Assembly (NCBI GenBank): GCA_016789265.1
Contig: JAEUQK010000020.1
Coordinates: 1 to 64,000 of the forward strand
Source: Blastocatellia bacterium
GTDB lineage: Bacteria > Acidobacteriota > Blastocatellia > Pyrinomonadales > Pyrinomonadaceae
Length of the DNA stretch: 64,000 nucleotides
Direction of reading: 5' to 3'
Shown here in pieces: positions 17,401 to 26,714 of the stretch (the stretch's first letter is position 1; each line of letters begins with the position of its first letter). A program made the position numbers and the translations under genes. The notes under the pieces are model-generated. The model saw only the letters and a program-made list of their open reading frames with translations. It did not search any database and was not told the DNA's origin.

Positions 17401-18236
17401 TTAGCGTTGTCCGCTTCGCCCAAACCGGAAAAGAAAACCCAAAACAATCGGTCAGCGAAAAAGTTCTCGCCACGGTCCTCGGCTTCTGTGAAAAGCCGAC
17501 GCAAGTAATCCGTATCGCCATCGAACTCAAGCCATGCTTTCTTTTGTAGAAAGTAAATGAACATGAGCCGGTTGAACAGGCGCTGGGTGAAAAGCCTTCG
17601 CTTTTCTGCGGCCACTCTATCATTTGATCGGGCGTCTGGAATGCTACCTTTAACTTCTTCCTCGACGAGTCGGAAAACTGATTCGTAATCGGAGAAGAAA
17701 TCCTTATTCAGCTTTTCGACCGAGAACGCCTTTAGAAGAGAATCAAGCTTCAAATCGGATTGGGAATAGAAATCGAGACTGTCAACAGCGGTGCGAACCG
17801 TTTCGCCTACACCGAGAAGATAGGTAAAGCGTTTCGGTTCGGTCTTTTGCTCGACAACCTCGTCGGTTTCCGCATCGCGGATACGAATTTCCGAGATCAG
17901 CGAGAGACGCCATTTATCGTTTTGGACAAAAACAACAAGAGCCGCATCGACATCGTATTTGTAAATGTTGCGAAGAAGCGAACGGAGGCCGACGCGGTTC
18001 TGTCCGATGCGGACGTTGTCTTTTAGATCAACCTGATAGAGTCCAACGATCCTATCGTCGGATGTGGCAAATGATCCAAGCTCGACAGAACGTACCGCGA
18101 TGTCATTGGCAGGTAACGTGATCGCGACAGGGACTCGATGTATATTAGATGCTCCAAAGATCTCGGTCAGCACTCGCTGCCATTCGGTGGACTGATAACC
18201 GGTGGAGAGAATAGATTTGAGAGTTTCCTTGTCCAT
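14472..18236 (-). CDS. Eco57I-type DNA adenine methyltransferase with AlbA_2 domain
   Basis: A 1254-residue modification enzyme of a restriction-modification pair. Motif I (DPACGSGAYLLG) is near residue 430 and motif IV (ANPPYG) near 618, both typical of N6-adenine methyltransferases of the Eco57I class; the following region is presumably target recognition. The last 150 residues (LEFKETLEA near 1110, then GGTLLIGVSD) form an AlbA_2/Schlafen-type putative DNA-binding domain, an uncommon fusion. The ATG overlaps the stop of the PLD-helicase gene (TAATG), so the two are translationally coupled. The natural end of the gene may have been remodelled, because a decayed tail lies just downstream. 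Confidence 0.87.
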   Translation of the reverse strand: MDKETLKSILSTGYQSTEWQRVLTEIFGASNIHRVPVAITLPANDIAVRSVELGSFATSDDRIVGLYQVDLKDNVRIGQNRVGLRSLLRNIYKYDVDAALVVFVQNDKWRLSLISEIRIRDAETDEVVEQKTEPKRFTYLLGVGETVRTAVDSLDFYSQSDLKLDSLLKAFSVEKLNKDFFSDYESVFRLVEEEVKGSIPDARSNDRVAAEKRRLFTQRLFNRLMFIYFLQKKAWLEFDGDTDYLRRLFTEAEDRGENFFADRLFWVFFSGLGEADNANLHDSAILRERRGNVPYLNGGLFEKDEDGFDERESVSLSNENLGRILTLFERYNFTVDESSPIDVQVAVDPEMLGKVFEELVTGRGDSGSYYTPREIVQFMCREALIRYLDFEGIRMPKLRALVYHYSDENLTVAEARTLLQRLTEIRVVDPACGSGAYLLGILQELTILTGILDTRAQNAAKEIFDRKLAIIQANLYGVDKDKFAVQIARLRLWLSLAIDFTGDEPQPLPNLDFKIECGDSLTAPDPSRANLDGVADQIEQYRKAKAKFFDASIRVPHDKEYREGLLEEVKRLHDEISFWVHANQNARAPEDAFDWAIEFAEVFQTNDGGGSGFDVVLANPPYGAKVGDNVRDLYFDRAREGSQSKDTYGLFMARGLQLLRKGGILSYIVSDTWRTIKSHLPLRRRILEQSKVHHFLDLPPWVFDATVNTCILTLTKQPPTEDNNVLAGDLRNLPVRNWRMLEDNLRVVSGHGFDAQTLDYARYTYPQRAIATYSNLSFFIASPELYQLFSKEDFTQLARMAQVKQGLITADNHHYLRKREGVRGSYEILDERKLLRETEIANLSQDEKRNGVDPNEYQGRHFLPYDKGGESNAGDGWLPNYYVPTGYFIDWSRSSVHRLETHTSENQDGRIAARFQNREYYFREGITFSPTGVYSPTFRLGCSAIFGNKGSTIFSNEKPATLLLAILASILSRYQLKNYLSHTVETGEEVLLNLMLPKMSQEDENQLETLVQSIIDSQKLDPQYSYYRHEQREIDSLIFRLYALTPDQIREVEMWFCRRYPRPAEAQGFTAEVKEKYADHLARCERILSKPPEYWHSNPILTLIAQGESSQLEFKETLEANNGTGEKHPGVLLSNLKTIAAFLNTDGGTLLIGVSDSGEIKGLELDFKLCGKANLDGFELKLQDLIKDRLKAPVGKVKVSFETLPEGDVCLIDVEPNPAVTFLDGKDVYVRTGNRTEKLEGPRLAEWIQTRNAN

Positions 18237-21200
18237 TATTCAATGAAAGTTTCAGATAGTACGATCTCAGGTTCTATGTTTGCGGAAAGTGTTAACACAG
18301 TCTTCGGATCAGATTCTTCGTCAAGAGCATCGAACTTTCGAGCAAGTTCGGCCAACACCGCTTCAGATTGCTGCCAGGAGATCTGTTTCTTTTCTACTTT
18401 CTGTCTTAGCTTTTTTATCTCGTTAGCAAGCTGAGCATAAGTACCGCGATCTATGAGTTCGCCAAGGTTTGTACAGATGGTCTTTATCTCATCGCGATTC
18501 GTCATTCCGCGAACATCACGTAGAAACTTCTTCGCTTGATTAGATCGGGCGTCCGCCTTATCTGTGGTCGTCACGATTTCAGCAGTTGAACCAAAAAAGT
18601 CTTGCTCAAAGGTATCTAGAGCCTTTTGGACCTGGTCGTAATGTTGTTCAGGCAGCGGAAACGAAGGCTCGGTGGCATTTGCCTCGAAGATAGCAGCGGC
18701 CTCCAGGAAAGTCAGTGCCTTTGATTCGTCCTTCCCAGTCACTTTATAAAACTCTGTCTTATAAGGCGATTTCAGAAAAACTACCGTTGAACCATCAACA
18801 TCCTTTTTATCAGATCGAGCAATACTTCTAGCCGTTCTGGCTTTTAGCGGAAACATCTTGACGCGCTTAAATTCCAATGGGTTCGAGTCCTTAAATTCGC
18901 GGATAAACCGAAGGTATTGCAGACGCTTATCTTCCTCGTCCTCGATGCCTTCCTGAAAAAGCTTGAACTGTTCCACAAACTCCTCATGGGTGTAAATCTT
19001 CGCATCTTCGCCAAAAGCCGAGTGAAACGCCTGTAGTTTTACCAACGCCTTGTTGTAAAGATTGATGAAAGCATCACCTTGCGGCGACGGATAGAAGTTG
19101 TAACTGTAGATCACCTTTCCAACGCTTCCGATCCGGTTTACACGGCCGATTCGCTGCATTAGTCGAGTCGCGTTCCACGGTGTATCGTAATTGATGATCA
19201 CGTTTGAGCGATGGAGATTGACACCTTCGGCAAGCACGTCAGTAGTGATCAAAAGTTTGTGATCGTCCTTCTGTTCGCCTGAATAGTTTGCATCGAAATT
19301 GTCTCGGATCGATTCGAAGAGTTTTGTTCGATTTTGAGAGGATACGTTAAGGGCCTCAATTCCGAGTCGTTCTTTGATCGCTTCTTCCAGATGGTTTGCC
19401 GTGTCCTTACTTTCGGTAAAGATCACGAGTTTGCCGGTCGGGTTGAGGGAAGTCCTTAGAAATTCATTCTTCAGAGCGTCAAAGAACTTTTCTAGCTTCG
19501 GATCTTCCTCAATGTTATGCCATTTGGAGATCAAGTCGTTAAGCAGCTCAAGATCGCTTTGTAGGCCCGTTAGAAAGTCAGGTTCAAAATCGGATGCAGG
19601 GAATATGCGGTTTCGCGAATCCGGCTGATCTAGCGTCCGCTCAAGAATGTAGTTCTCCACCTCTTCCATCGTGAACCCCTTTTCCATCAGGGCGTTAACA
19701 TCGAAATCCGGTGCAATGAAGACTTTATCGTTAGCGAACATGGCGATCATACGCTCGGTCGCTTTTGCAACGTTCGATAAAGTTCGTTTGAAAGCAAAAA
19801 AACTGCTTTCAAGTCGCTTGACCATCAAGTTTCTTAGTATCCCAGCGAGGGACATTGATACAAGGCTCGCTTGCGGATAGATATCATCTCGGATCTCTTG
19901 TTTGAGGTTGAGGATCGCCTGATAACGGTGGTACTTAACATCCAACGTTAGTACCGACATCGAATGAACGAACAACTCCCCCAACTCGCCGCCGAGTTCG
20001 TACTCTATCGGCCGCGGTGGTGCGATCTCCGGGAACGATATGCCTTGCTCTGTAAGATCGTCCAGATACTTAGGGTATTTCTTGAGGTCGTTTCGTGTTC
20101 GGCGAACGGTGATCGGAGTGATAATACGCTCCCGCATCAGTTCGTACAGTTCCCGTATCCGACCTAGATCGGGTTGAGGGTCTCGGATAATTTCACGATA
20201 CTCACGTGTTATCGGGCCAAAGAATGTTTGAAGGTTCGTTTCCGTCAGAGTGCTTCGCCTGGAATCCTGAAACAACTGAAGTTGATAGTAGATATCCTGA
20301 GGCCTATTGTTCAGCGGAGTCGCAGAAATAAGGATCACTTTCTTTTTATCGTCATCGATCAAACCCTCGCCGTTTCGTTTCGCCTTGCAGATCCGCTGCA
20401 GATTTTGAAACATCTGCGAAGTGTGGTTTCTATACCGGTGTGCTTCATCGACAAGGATCAGATCGTAGTCCTCTTTCGGCCAGTAATTCGGATTCTTGCC
20501 GTCCAGGATCTTTTCAAGACTCCCATTGGTTATAAACTTCGTGTCCTTATCGAGCCGGAAATCACGAAAGGTCTCTTTCCAGTTTCTTTCTAACGCGGGA
20601 GGGTAGACCACTAAGATCTTTGTGTTCTGCGAGCCATTCGCGATACGAAAACGCTTCGCGATCATTGCAGCTACAACGGTCTTTCCAAGCCCAACCACGT
20701 CAGCGAGGAAAAAGCCGTTATTCCGCATCAGCATCTGAAAGCCTTCGTTGACTGCATCGATTTGGTAGCTTAACTTGCGAAATGTCTTGGGGAGATCGCC
20801 GACCGTGTCTGGATCGTAATCGATGTTGTTTCCAAAGTATTCGATCAAGAACTTCAGATATAGCTCGAAAGGAGTGAAGGTCTGCCCGATGTGCGACTTC
20901 TCTTTGAACTGTTGAATATCTGCTGGAAGAATCGTGGTTGATTCGGCCCACAGTCTTTCAAATTCGTCTCGCGTGAATTTCACGTCGTCAAAATCCTTTA
21001 AGGCTACGTTCAACTCATAATTGGGTGATTTCTTAACACCAAGTCCTGCTAATGTTAGGTTCGACGACCCCATGATCACCCAGCCGTCAGAATGTTCAGT
21101 ATGTTTCTCGGGGAGAAAAAGATAGAACTTGGCATGGAGGGCTTTAGTGTTATGCGCGCGGACTTCGATCCTTCCATCGAGAAGATCTTGTACAAATTGC

Positions 21201-21532
21201 AGTATGCCTGTCTCGACTTCCCGGCTATATTTTGCCTCTCGGATATCCTGTACAAACCAGTCGAGAAATTCAGCCTTCGTTCTTGCCTCGTCCCCGTAAA
21301 ACAAGAGCCCCCTTCGCTGGGTTTCGGCAAACATCTGATCGACATTAATGCCAACTAGGATCTTTATTTCTTTGAGATCTTTGAGAAACGGTTGGAGAGC
21401 GAAATAACCCGACGAACGGAAATACCCGACAACAGCATGAAAGGCGTAAAGGTCTTTCATGTTCTCGACAATGCCGGTGAACTTATCGAAAAGGCTCCGC
21501 TCGCTGGAGTTTGTGAAGAACTTCGTCGTCAT
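18236..21532 (-). CDS. PLD-nuclease/SNF2-type helicase, restriction subunit
   Basis: About 1098 residues from ATG 21532 (MTTKFFTN). The N-terminal 200 residues contain a phospholipase-D-like nuclease motif (HAKFYLF near 132, then GSSNLT). A superfamily 2 helicase follows: Walker A VVGLGKTVVAA near 284, DEAHRYRN near 361, SATPLNNRP, and GRVNRIGS in the second motor domain near 799. It probably translocates on and cleaves unmodified DNA in partnership with the coupled methyltransferase. A longer in-frame reading from 21703 lacks homology-like sequence, so I prefer the shorter start. There is no DUF1998 (DrmB) gene nearby, so this is not DISARM. Confidence 0.87.
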   Translation of the reverse strand: MTTKFFTNSSERSLFDKFTGIVENMKDLYAFHAVVGYFRSSGYFALQPFLKDLKEIKILVGINVDQMFAETQRRGLLFYGDEARTKAEFLDWFVQDIREAKYSREVETGILQFVQDLLDGRIEVRAHNTKALHAKFYLFLPEKHTEHSDGWVIMGSSNLTLAGLGVKKSPNYELNVALKDFDDVKFTRDEFERLWAESTTILPADIQQFKEKSHIGQTFTPFELYLKFLIEYFGNNIDYDPDTVGDLPKTFRKLSYQIDAVNEGFQMLMRNNGFFLADVVGLGKTVVAAMIAKRFRIANGSQNTKILVVYPPALERNWKETFRDFRLDKDTKFITNGSLEKILDGKNPNYWPKEDYDLILVDEAHRYRNHTSQMFQNLQRICKAKRNGEGLIDDDKKKVILISATPLNNRPQDIYYQLQLFQDSRRSTLTETNLQTFFGPITREYREIIRDPQPDLGRIRELYELMRERIITPITVRRTRNDLKKYPKYLDDLTEQGISFPEIAPPRPIEYELGGELGELFVHSMSVLTLDVKYHRYQAILNLKQEIRDDIYPQASLVSMSLAGILRNLMVKRLESSFFAFKRTLSNVAKATERMIAMFANDKVFIAPDFDVNALMEKGFTMEEVENYILERTLDQPDSRNRIFPASDFEPDFLTGLQSDLELLNDLISKWHNIEEDPKLEKFFDALKNEFLRTSLNPTGKLVIFTESKDTANHLEEAIKERLGIEALNVSSQNRTKLFESIRDNFDANYSGEQKDDHKLLITTDVLAEGVNLHRSNVIINYDTPWNATRLMQRIGRVNRIGSVGKVIYSYNFYPSPQGDAFINLYNKALVKLQAFHSAFGEDAKIYTHEEFVEQFKLFQEGIEDEEDKRLQYLRFIREFKDSNPLEFKRVKMFPLKARTARSIARSDKKDVDGSTVVFLKSPYKTEFYKVTGKDESKALTFLEAAAIFEANATEPSFPLPEQHYDQVQKALDTFEQDFFGSTAEIVTTTDKADARSNQAKKFLRDVRGMTNRDEIKTICTNLGELIDRGTYAQLANEIKKLRQKVEKKQISWQQSEAVLAELARKFDALDEESDPKTVLTLSANIEPEIVLSETFIE

Positions 21533-21949
21533 TAATAAGCTTTGTGACCATTCCAAGTGGAAGAGTCTGAGCAGTCTATATGGATCGGGTTGCGAATCGA
21601 TCAATTGCGAAGAAAGTATATTCGCCAAATTGTCTGCCAACAAGTTTATTGCAATTTCGGGGCGTTTTCTTTCCGAGTCGCACTTACCCAATTTGAGGTA
21701 CAAACGCGAATAAAAACTTGGAACAAACTATATAAGTCTGCTTTGACTTTTTGTATGGAATCGGGCCAATGAGAACCAAAAACCCTACATCACAAAGACC
21801 AAGAATGGGCTTTTCTTCAAGTTTAGAGGCCCTCTGGGCGAGGTTATCAAACAGAAGCACGTTGATGTATAGGATTTCGTAACAGGGCTTAGAAACGCGA
21901 AAACGTTAGTCGGTCAACGTGAAATGGGGGTGAGAGGTTCAACTGAGAT

Positions 21950-22699
21950 CTACGCCCGAGAAAGAAAATCATCGATTAACGGAGAGCGAAGCTCCTTTAG
22001 GCTGGTTCCCCTCTGTTCACAACAATACGGTTTTTCTAAAGCCTTCCTCAGTGCTTCTCGTTTACGGTCCGTTGATAACACATCGAAGTCATCTGCTAAA
22101 GACCACAATGCGGGGCGGTCCGGCAATTCGGAAGGCCAGGCTTCCAGTTGATCGCCAACAATGTCGGATTTCGCTGGAAAGTCACACCGCTTCAGTGAAG
22201 TGTCGAGGCTTAACAGCTCGCTGCGATCGTACGGCAAGAGCTTGTTGATCAATCCTTCGAGATCAATTCCTGTCTTGACCGAGAGAACATGCCAAGTTGG
22301 TTCTGCCTCCCATTGATAACGGTCAAATTCGGGCGAGGCGTCATAGGTCAAGAAACCGTTATAAAACGCACCTACTAACTGACGCCGATCCACATTTCCG
22401 TTCAGAAGCAATTCGCCGTCGCTCCATGGATGGGTTACACGGTACTCAGCCCGGTCATATGTTACTTGGTCGAAGGTGAAGCGGATCTCATTGCCTTCTG
22501 GGTCAAACGTGAAGGAGCATTGCTCAACGCCGATCGCGATTGCCTCAAGCCAATGCTTAAAGCGATACGTTGGGTCAAATACATCCGAAAAATTAGTCTC
22601 AAACGTCTGGTGGCCGAGTTTAAGCGTGAAATAAAAGAGGCCCCATCGAACAGGTCCAAAGTCGATGACTAAAGGAAGGGATTCGCGGTTAAGAGTCAT
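21950..22699 (-). CDS. Hypothetical 249-aa protein upstream of the RM pair
   Basis: An unrecognised soluble protein, rich in Trp, Tyr and Phe in its first two thirds, which suggests a beta-rich fold. A strong GGAGG site precedes two ATGs (22705 and 22699); spacing favours the second. It is on the same strand as, and about 420 bases upstream of, the PLD-helicase gene. It could be an accessory component of the restriction-modification pair, but only position suggests this. Confidence 0.62.
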   Translation of the reverse strand: MTLNRESLPLVIDFGPVRWGLFYFTLKLGHQTFETNFSDVFDPTYRFKHWLEAIAIGVEQCSFTFDPEGNEIRFTFDQVTYDRAEYRVTHPWSDGELLLNGNVDRRQLVGAFYNGFLTYDASPEFDRYQWEAEPTWHVLSVKTGIDLEGLINKLLPYDRSELLSLDTSLKRCDFPAKSDIVGDQLEAWPSELPDRPALWSLADDFDVLSTDRKREALRKALEKPYCCEQRGTSLKELRSPLIDDFLSRA

Positions 22700-22705
22700 T
22701 CTCAT

Positions 22706-23296
22706 TTTCCTCCAAGTATTTTTCGTTAACCGGACACACCTCTGCCCCAGGGTGAACGGTTAATTTCTTTCTACGTTGGAAAATGAGAACGCCTATTTGG
22801 CGACTCTCAAAGATTCTATACGGAGGTTAAAACTGACTCAAGTCGAGGCCGGGCGGTTTAGTTTACGCGTTTTAAGGTACAGTCTCCCAAATTACGGAAA
22901 ATCCTGCCTGTTCTTCGGTTGAGCGATCAATTCGTTATATTCCTTCCGCTTATTTGTATTCGGGCTTGCTTTATCGATAACACTGCATGAAGGCGAGGTT
23001 ATAAGGGTGTGCCTCGTTCCTGTTGGGCGGCCTGCATAGTGGAGTCTTTCGGGAAAGGCTTTGTACTGCACCAGTCAATCGATTGCCGTTAATGGTATAC
23101 CGAAAATTGTAACCCTTACAGTAACCCTACAGCGGTTTTCTTTGTCGTAAATTGTCGCTATGCACTTCTGGTGCGTAGCGATTCTTGCTTATCGGCCTGA
23201 GTTACCTACGTTGGAAAGCAGCCTCAAAGCAGCTCCAAATTTGGTCAGATAAGCAAACGCTAAGGAGTTTTTCATTTTTGTTGGAGATCAGTAAAC
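22706..23296. other. Non-coding control region before the replication module
   Basis: A 591-base region without a convincing gene. It contains a hairpin at 23155-23181 (11-bp stem TCGCTATGCAC/GTGCGTAGCGA with one wobble) and a tandem near-repeat at 23109-23131 (GTAACCCTTACA then GTAACCCTACA). A 48-codon TTG-started reading at 22776-22922 contains RRLKLTQVEAGR, like a piece of an XRE helix-turn-helix, and is probably a fragment. The region could hold the origin or the promoter of the downstream replication genes. Confidence 0.4.
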
Positions 23297-23509
23297 ATGC
23301 AGAACAGATTGTTAAATGTTAATGAAGTGGCTTCGATCCTTGATCTGAAGCCTGCGCGAATATACGAACTCTCCCGTGAAGGCAAGCTTCCCTTTCTGGT
23401 CAGAATTGGTGACCGGCAATACCGCTATCACGCTCAAGGCTTACAAAACTGGCTGATGAATGGTGGAAACTCAGACCGAAGGACTGACGCAAATGATGAA
23501 CAGGCATAG
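23297..23509 (+). CDS. Excisionase-type helix-turn-helix protein
   Basis: A 70-residue protein of the HTH_17/Xis class: LNVNEVASILDL, then R-I-Y-E-L-S-R-E-G-K-L-P and a wing ending in W. GGAG precedes the ATG by about 10 bases. Such proteins direct excision or act as small DNA-binding regulators in integrative elements. It is the first gene of the right-hand module, followed by the RepA-like ATPase after about 86 bases. Confidence 0.8.
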   Translation: MQNRLLNVNEVASILDLKPARIYELSREGKLPFLVRIGDRQYRYHAQGLQNWLMNGGNSDRRTDANDEQA

Positions 23510-23595
23510 AAAGACCAAAGGCGCGACTTACGGTGTGAAGACCGATCATTTCACAGTCGGCGAAACTACGGCCTTTCAATTTTGGAGAATGGCAC

Positions 23596-24687
23596 ATGAG
23601 AGATGAAACACAATCGCTACTTCGGGCAGAAGACTTCGCAGAGGAAGTTGAGCATCTCTTTGACCCTGAAAACGACGAAGACGCAGACGAGAGTGAACGG
23701 ATCGGCCTAACGTTTGGCGAACTTGTTAAGCTGGACATCCCTCCGAGAGAAGAAATCATTCTCGGGCTTGGACGTCGTGAAGTTGGAACGCTAAATGCGG
23801 TGACGAATGTTGGCAAAACGACATTGCTTCGCAACCTGGCAATAAGCCTTTGTGTTGGGCGGTCGTTCCCACCTTTTGGTCAATTCACGCTTCCTAAACG
23901 TATCGCCTTTCTCGATTTTGAAGACACTCGTGCCTTTATGCGAAGCGATTACCTTCGAATGCTTAATGGCTTTTCGGATCAGGAAAGGGACCGCTTCAAT
24001 TCCAATGCTTTATTGCTTTGTGAAGACACAGACATAGAGGGCGAAGACCTTCGTCTTTCAAATTACCATCATCTCGCTTTGGTCACGCGAAGGCTGCAAG
24101 CATTTTCACCGGATCTGATAGTCGTTGACACGATCAGCTCTGCCTTCAGTATCAGAAACGAGAACGATAACGCTGAAGTAAGGGATTTCATATTGAGGCC
24201 ATTGAGACAACTTGCAAAGGACACAAACGCCGTCGTGCTCGCAACACATCACATTGGCAAAAGTAAATCCGAAGATGGACAAACAAAAGAGGCCGTATTT
24301 CGTGGACGTGGCGCATCGTCGTTTGCGGATATGGCTCGGACAGTCTTCAATCTTGAATGCGATCCGATTGAAGACTGCGTGATATGGAGTTGTCCAAAGC
24401 TAAAGAGCACGGTACGACCGACTAATCTAAAACTAAAACTCAATCCCGAAACGCGATGGTTCGAATCACAGGGGGAGAGCAAGCTGGTTAGCAACTATGA
24501 CTTGATGCTCGAAATGTTCTCTGACGGGGAAGTCCATACGACTGCTGAGGTTATCGAAGAGTTCAAGGGTCTGATTTCAGAGAGGACACTGAAGCGAATT
24601 TTGAACGAAGCAGTCAACCGGGGCGATCTTTGCAAGATGAAACAGGGTGTGTATCAAAGGCCGTCAACGGAATCAATTTCGAAATAG
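23596..24687 (+). CDS. RepA-like AAA_25 ATPase
   Basis: A 363-residue RecA-fold ATPase like plasmid and island RepA replicative helicases. Walker A is NVGKTT near residue 70 (a slightly degenerate glycine loop), Walker B is LIVVDTISS near 175, and LATHHIGKSK follows near 217 as in the AAA_25 family. The last 65 residues look like a winged helix. It is probably the DNA-unwinding or loader protein of island replication. The ATG at 23596 has no strong Shine-Dalgarno sequence. Confidence 0.82.
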   Translation: MRDETQSLLRAEDFAEEVEHLFDPENDEDADESERIGLTFGELVKLDIPPREEIILGLGRREVGTLNAVTNVGKTTLLRNLAISLCVGRSFPPFGQFTLPKRIAFLDFEDTRAFMRSDYLRMLNGFSDQERDRFNSNALLLCEDTDIEGEDLRLSNYHHLALVTRRLQAFSPDLIVVDTISSAFSIRNENDNAEVRDFILRPLRQLAKDTNAVVLATHHIGKSKSEDGQTKEAVFRGRGASSFADMARTVFNLECDPIEDCVIWSCPKLKSTVRPTNLKLKLNPETRWFESQGESKLVSNYDLMLEMFSDGEVHTTAEVIEEFKGLISERTLKRILNEAVNRGDLCKMKQGVYQRPSTESISK

Positions 24688-24775
24688 AAAGTGCCATTGT
24701 GCCAGACCTATAACGAATGGCACTTTGGCACAAACTCGGAAAACAAATGTTGAAAAAAGTTGAAGGTGCTGACAA

Positions 24776-25960
24776 ATGTTGACATTGCAGAAATACAATG
24801 GTTTGGCGACACGGCACACTTGTCCGGCTTGTGGACGAGCAAAGAAGTTCACTCGATACATCGACACTGAGACTGGGCAATACTTAGCGGACCATGTTGG
24901 CCGCTGTGACCGGGAATCATCGTGTGGTTATCATTACAAACCAAAGGACTACTTTGCAGACAATTTTGGATCAAATGAGCCTTTCAATTATCCCAAGTCT
25001 TCCCCATTACCGACAAAGAGAATCAGATCTAACTCGGCTTATACGACGACACAGGCCGGAGCAGGAATTGAACGAATTGAACACCCTAAAAAGGTCGGCA
25101 CAAGTCCCAAATACGGCTCACGTGGCGACTGTGGGCAGATAGCGGGTATCGAGACGCCGAATTACATGAGTCCGGTTTCAGTAAAAGAAACAGTTTGCGA
25201 TTACGATCGAAACAACTTCGTGCAATTCCTTCTGAGCATCTTCCCATTTGAAGCGGATCTAGTCTGGAATGCAGTCAAAGCCTACTTGATCGGTACTGAC
25301 AATAACGGAAGAACGGTCTTCTGGCAGGTTGACGACCGGCAGAAAATCCGTACCGGCAAATCGTTCTTGTATGACCGGAACACCGGGAAACGAGACAAAA
25401 CAAGACATCCGTATTTCCTTCATCCGAAAATCGACTTCAAGCTGCGACAGTGCTTTTTTGGAGAACACATTTTGCCCAAGTTTCCGGGCCTACCAGTCGC
25501 TATTGTTGAGAGTGAGAAATCGGCAGTGGTCGCCTCAATATGGAAGGCCGATATGGTATGGCTAGCCTGTGGCGGTAAATCGCATCTGAACGCCGAACGG
25601 ATGGCAAAACTTGGACGTGAACGGAAGATCATTCTTTACCCCGACGCGGACAGCTACGAGAAATGGCACCAGATCGCTTTAGACGCTCGCAGACTGGGCT
25701 TGAAGGTTAGGGTGTCAGACTTGATCGAAAAGCGCGCCACAGAGGCAGAGAAGGCAACTGGAGCCGATCTGGCAGACTATCTGATCCGAGACCAGCAAAA
25801 GCGATGCGACCTGCTAATTCAGCAAGCCTTTCGAGACCTAATCGAAGAACGCCTAGCGATCATGACAATCGACGGCGGGTTGACAGAAGAACGAGCAGAA
25901 GCCGAGATCAACGCATCGGAATATTATGCTGAAGCGACTCGTGGAGCTGTGTACGTTTGA
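24776..25960 (+). CDS. Toprim/primase-like protein with zinc finger (DUF6371-like)
   Basis: A 394-residue protein. Cys16, Cys19, Cys44 and Cys50 form an N-terminal zinc finger like those of primases. Near 240-250 IVESEKSA supplies the Toprim glutamate, and YPDAD near 290 supplies the aspartates. The layout fits the DUF6371-type primase-like proteins of mobile elements. It follows the RepA-like ATPase by 88 bases, so the pair would provide helicase and primase functions for the island. Confidence 0.75.
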   Translation: MLTLQKYNGLATRHTCPACGRAKKFTRYIDTETGQYLADHVGRCDRESSCGYHYKPKDYFADNFGSNEPFNYPKSSPLPTKRIRSNSAYTTTQAGAGIERIEHPKKVGTSPKYGSRGDCGQIAGIETPNYMSPVSVKETVCDYDRNNFVQFLLSIFPFEADLVWNAVKAYLIGTDNNGRTVFWQVDDRQKIRTGKSFLYDRNTGKRDKTRHPYFLHPKIDFKLRQCFFGEHILPKFPGLPVAIVESEKSAVVASIWKADMVWLACGGKSHLNAERMAKLGRERKIILYPDADSYEKWHQIALDARRLGLKVRVSDLIEKRATEAEKATGADLADYLIRDQQKRCDLLIQQAFRDLIEERLAIMTIDGGLTEERAEAEINASEYYAEATRGAVYV

Positions 25961-26144
25961 ACGAAAAGAGACATTTGCGGGCCGAGTTCGCAAAGATGAC
26001 CCTTAAAACCGATGTTTTGGCGTGGAACACATTAAGATCCGAAATAGGACAATCAGAGACAGTGGACACTAAAAAGCGAAAAACAGGCCCATGATAAAAT
26101 TGTCGAACTACTTAGTATTCCTTAACTATTTAGGTTTGAAAATT

Positions 26145-26714
26145 ATGCCAAAAATGCCTACTTTCCCCACCTGTTTTGACGAAGTGAAACAGATAAGCAT
26201 TGCCGACCTGAAGCGACTAGGTTATCTAAAACCTGGCGAGATAATTAATAACGGAGGTATCAAATGGACATATAGAGGTGAAAACTCGGGAAGCATCGGA
26301 ATCGATGTTGACGTAATTGAAAGATACGCCCGACTGCATTACAACGTTAACGGCAAATCGATTGATTACCGCGTAGAACTTGAAACGCTTCGGAGCAATT
26401 TAGGCAAGGGTGTTGTTTGGTATTTCATCTGTCCGGCCACGGGAAAACGATGCCGAAAGCTATACGGGATCGGAGATTACTTCTATTCGCGTTTTGCCTA
26501 TCCTGACGCGATGTATGACAAGCAAACCTCATCAAAAAAATGGCGTGATTTTCAAATCGTGTATGAGGTTTTGGATATGCGCCGAGATTTTCTTGAAAGG
26601 CCATACGCAAAGCCCTTTTACAACGGCAAACCGACAAAACGATTCCAACGTATCCTGGACCGGGAGGGAAAGTTTGACACAGAGAAGGTTAGAGTCATTC
26701 TAAATCGTATTTAG
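26145..26714 (+). CDS. Hypothetical 189-aa protein of the replication module
   Basis: An unrecognised protein. It contains ICPATGKRCRKLY near residue 110, a Cys pair that could bind zinc, in a beta-rich context; the C-terminal part is basic and helical. The ATG at 26145 (MPKMPTFP) is preferred over 26091, because the extra 18 residues are hydrophobic and A+T-rich. Its 3' end overlaps the 3' end of the opposite HTH gene by about 20 bases. Similar small genes are common beside primase genes in islands, but the function is unknown. Confidence 0.6.
   Translation: MPKMPTFPTCFDEVKQISIADLKRLGYLKPGEIINNGGIKWTYRGENSGSIGIDVDVIERYARLHYNVNGKSIDYRVELETLRSNLGKGVVWYFICPATGKRCRKLYGIGDYFYSRFAYPDAMYDKQTSSKKWRDFQIVYEVLDMRRDFLERPYAKPFYNGKPTKRFQRILDREGKFDTEKVRVILNRI

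Noticed and set aside
14472..21532. DISARM defence system
   Set aside because: PLD, helicase and methyltransferase functions are present, but PLD and helicase are one protein and no DUF1998 (DrmB) gene is found.
22776..22922. 48-codon XRE-like gene starting at TTG
   Set aside because: Only the first helix of an HTH is suggested, there is no ribosome binding site, and the rest is unlike any domain; treated as a possible fragment.
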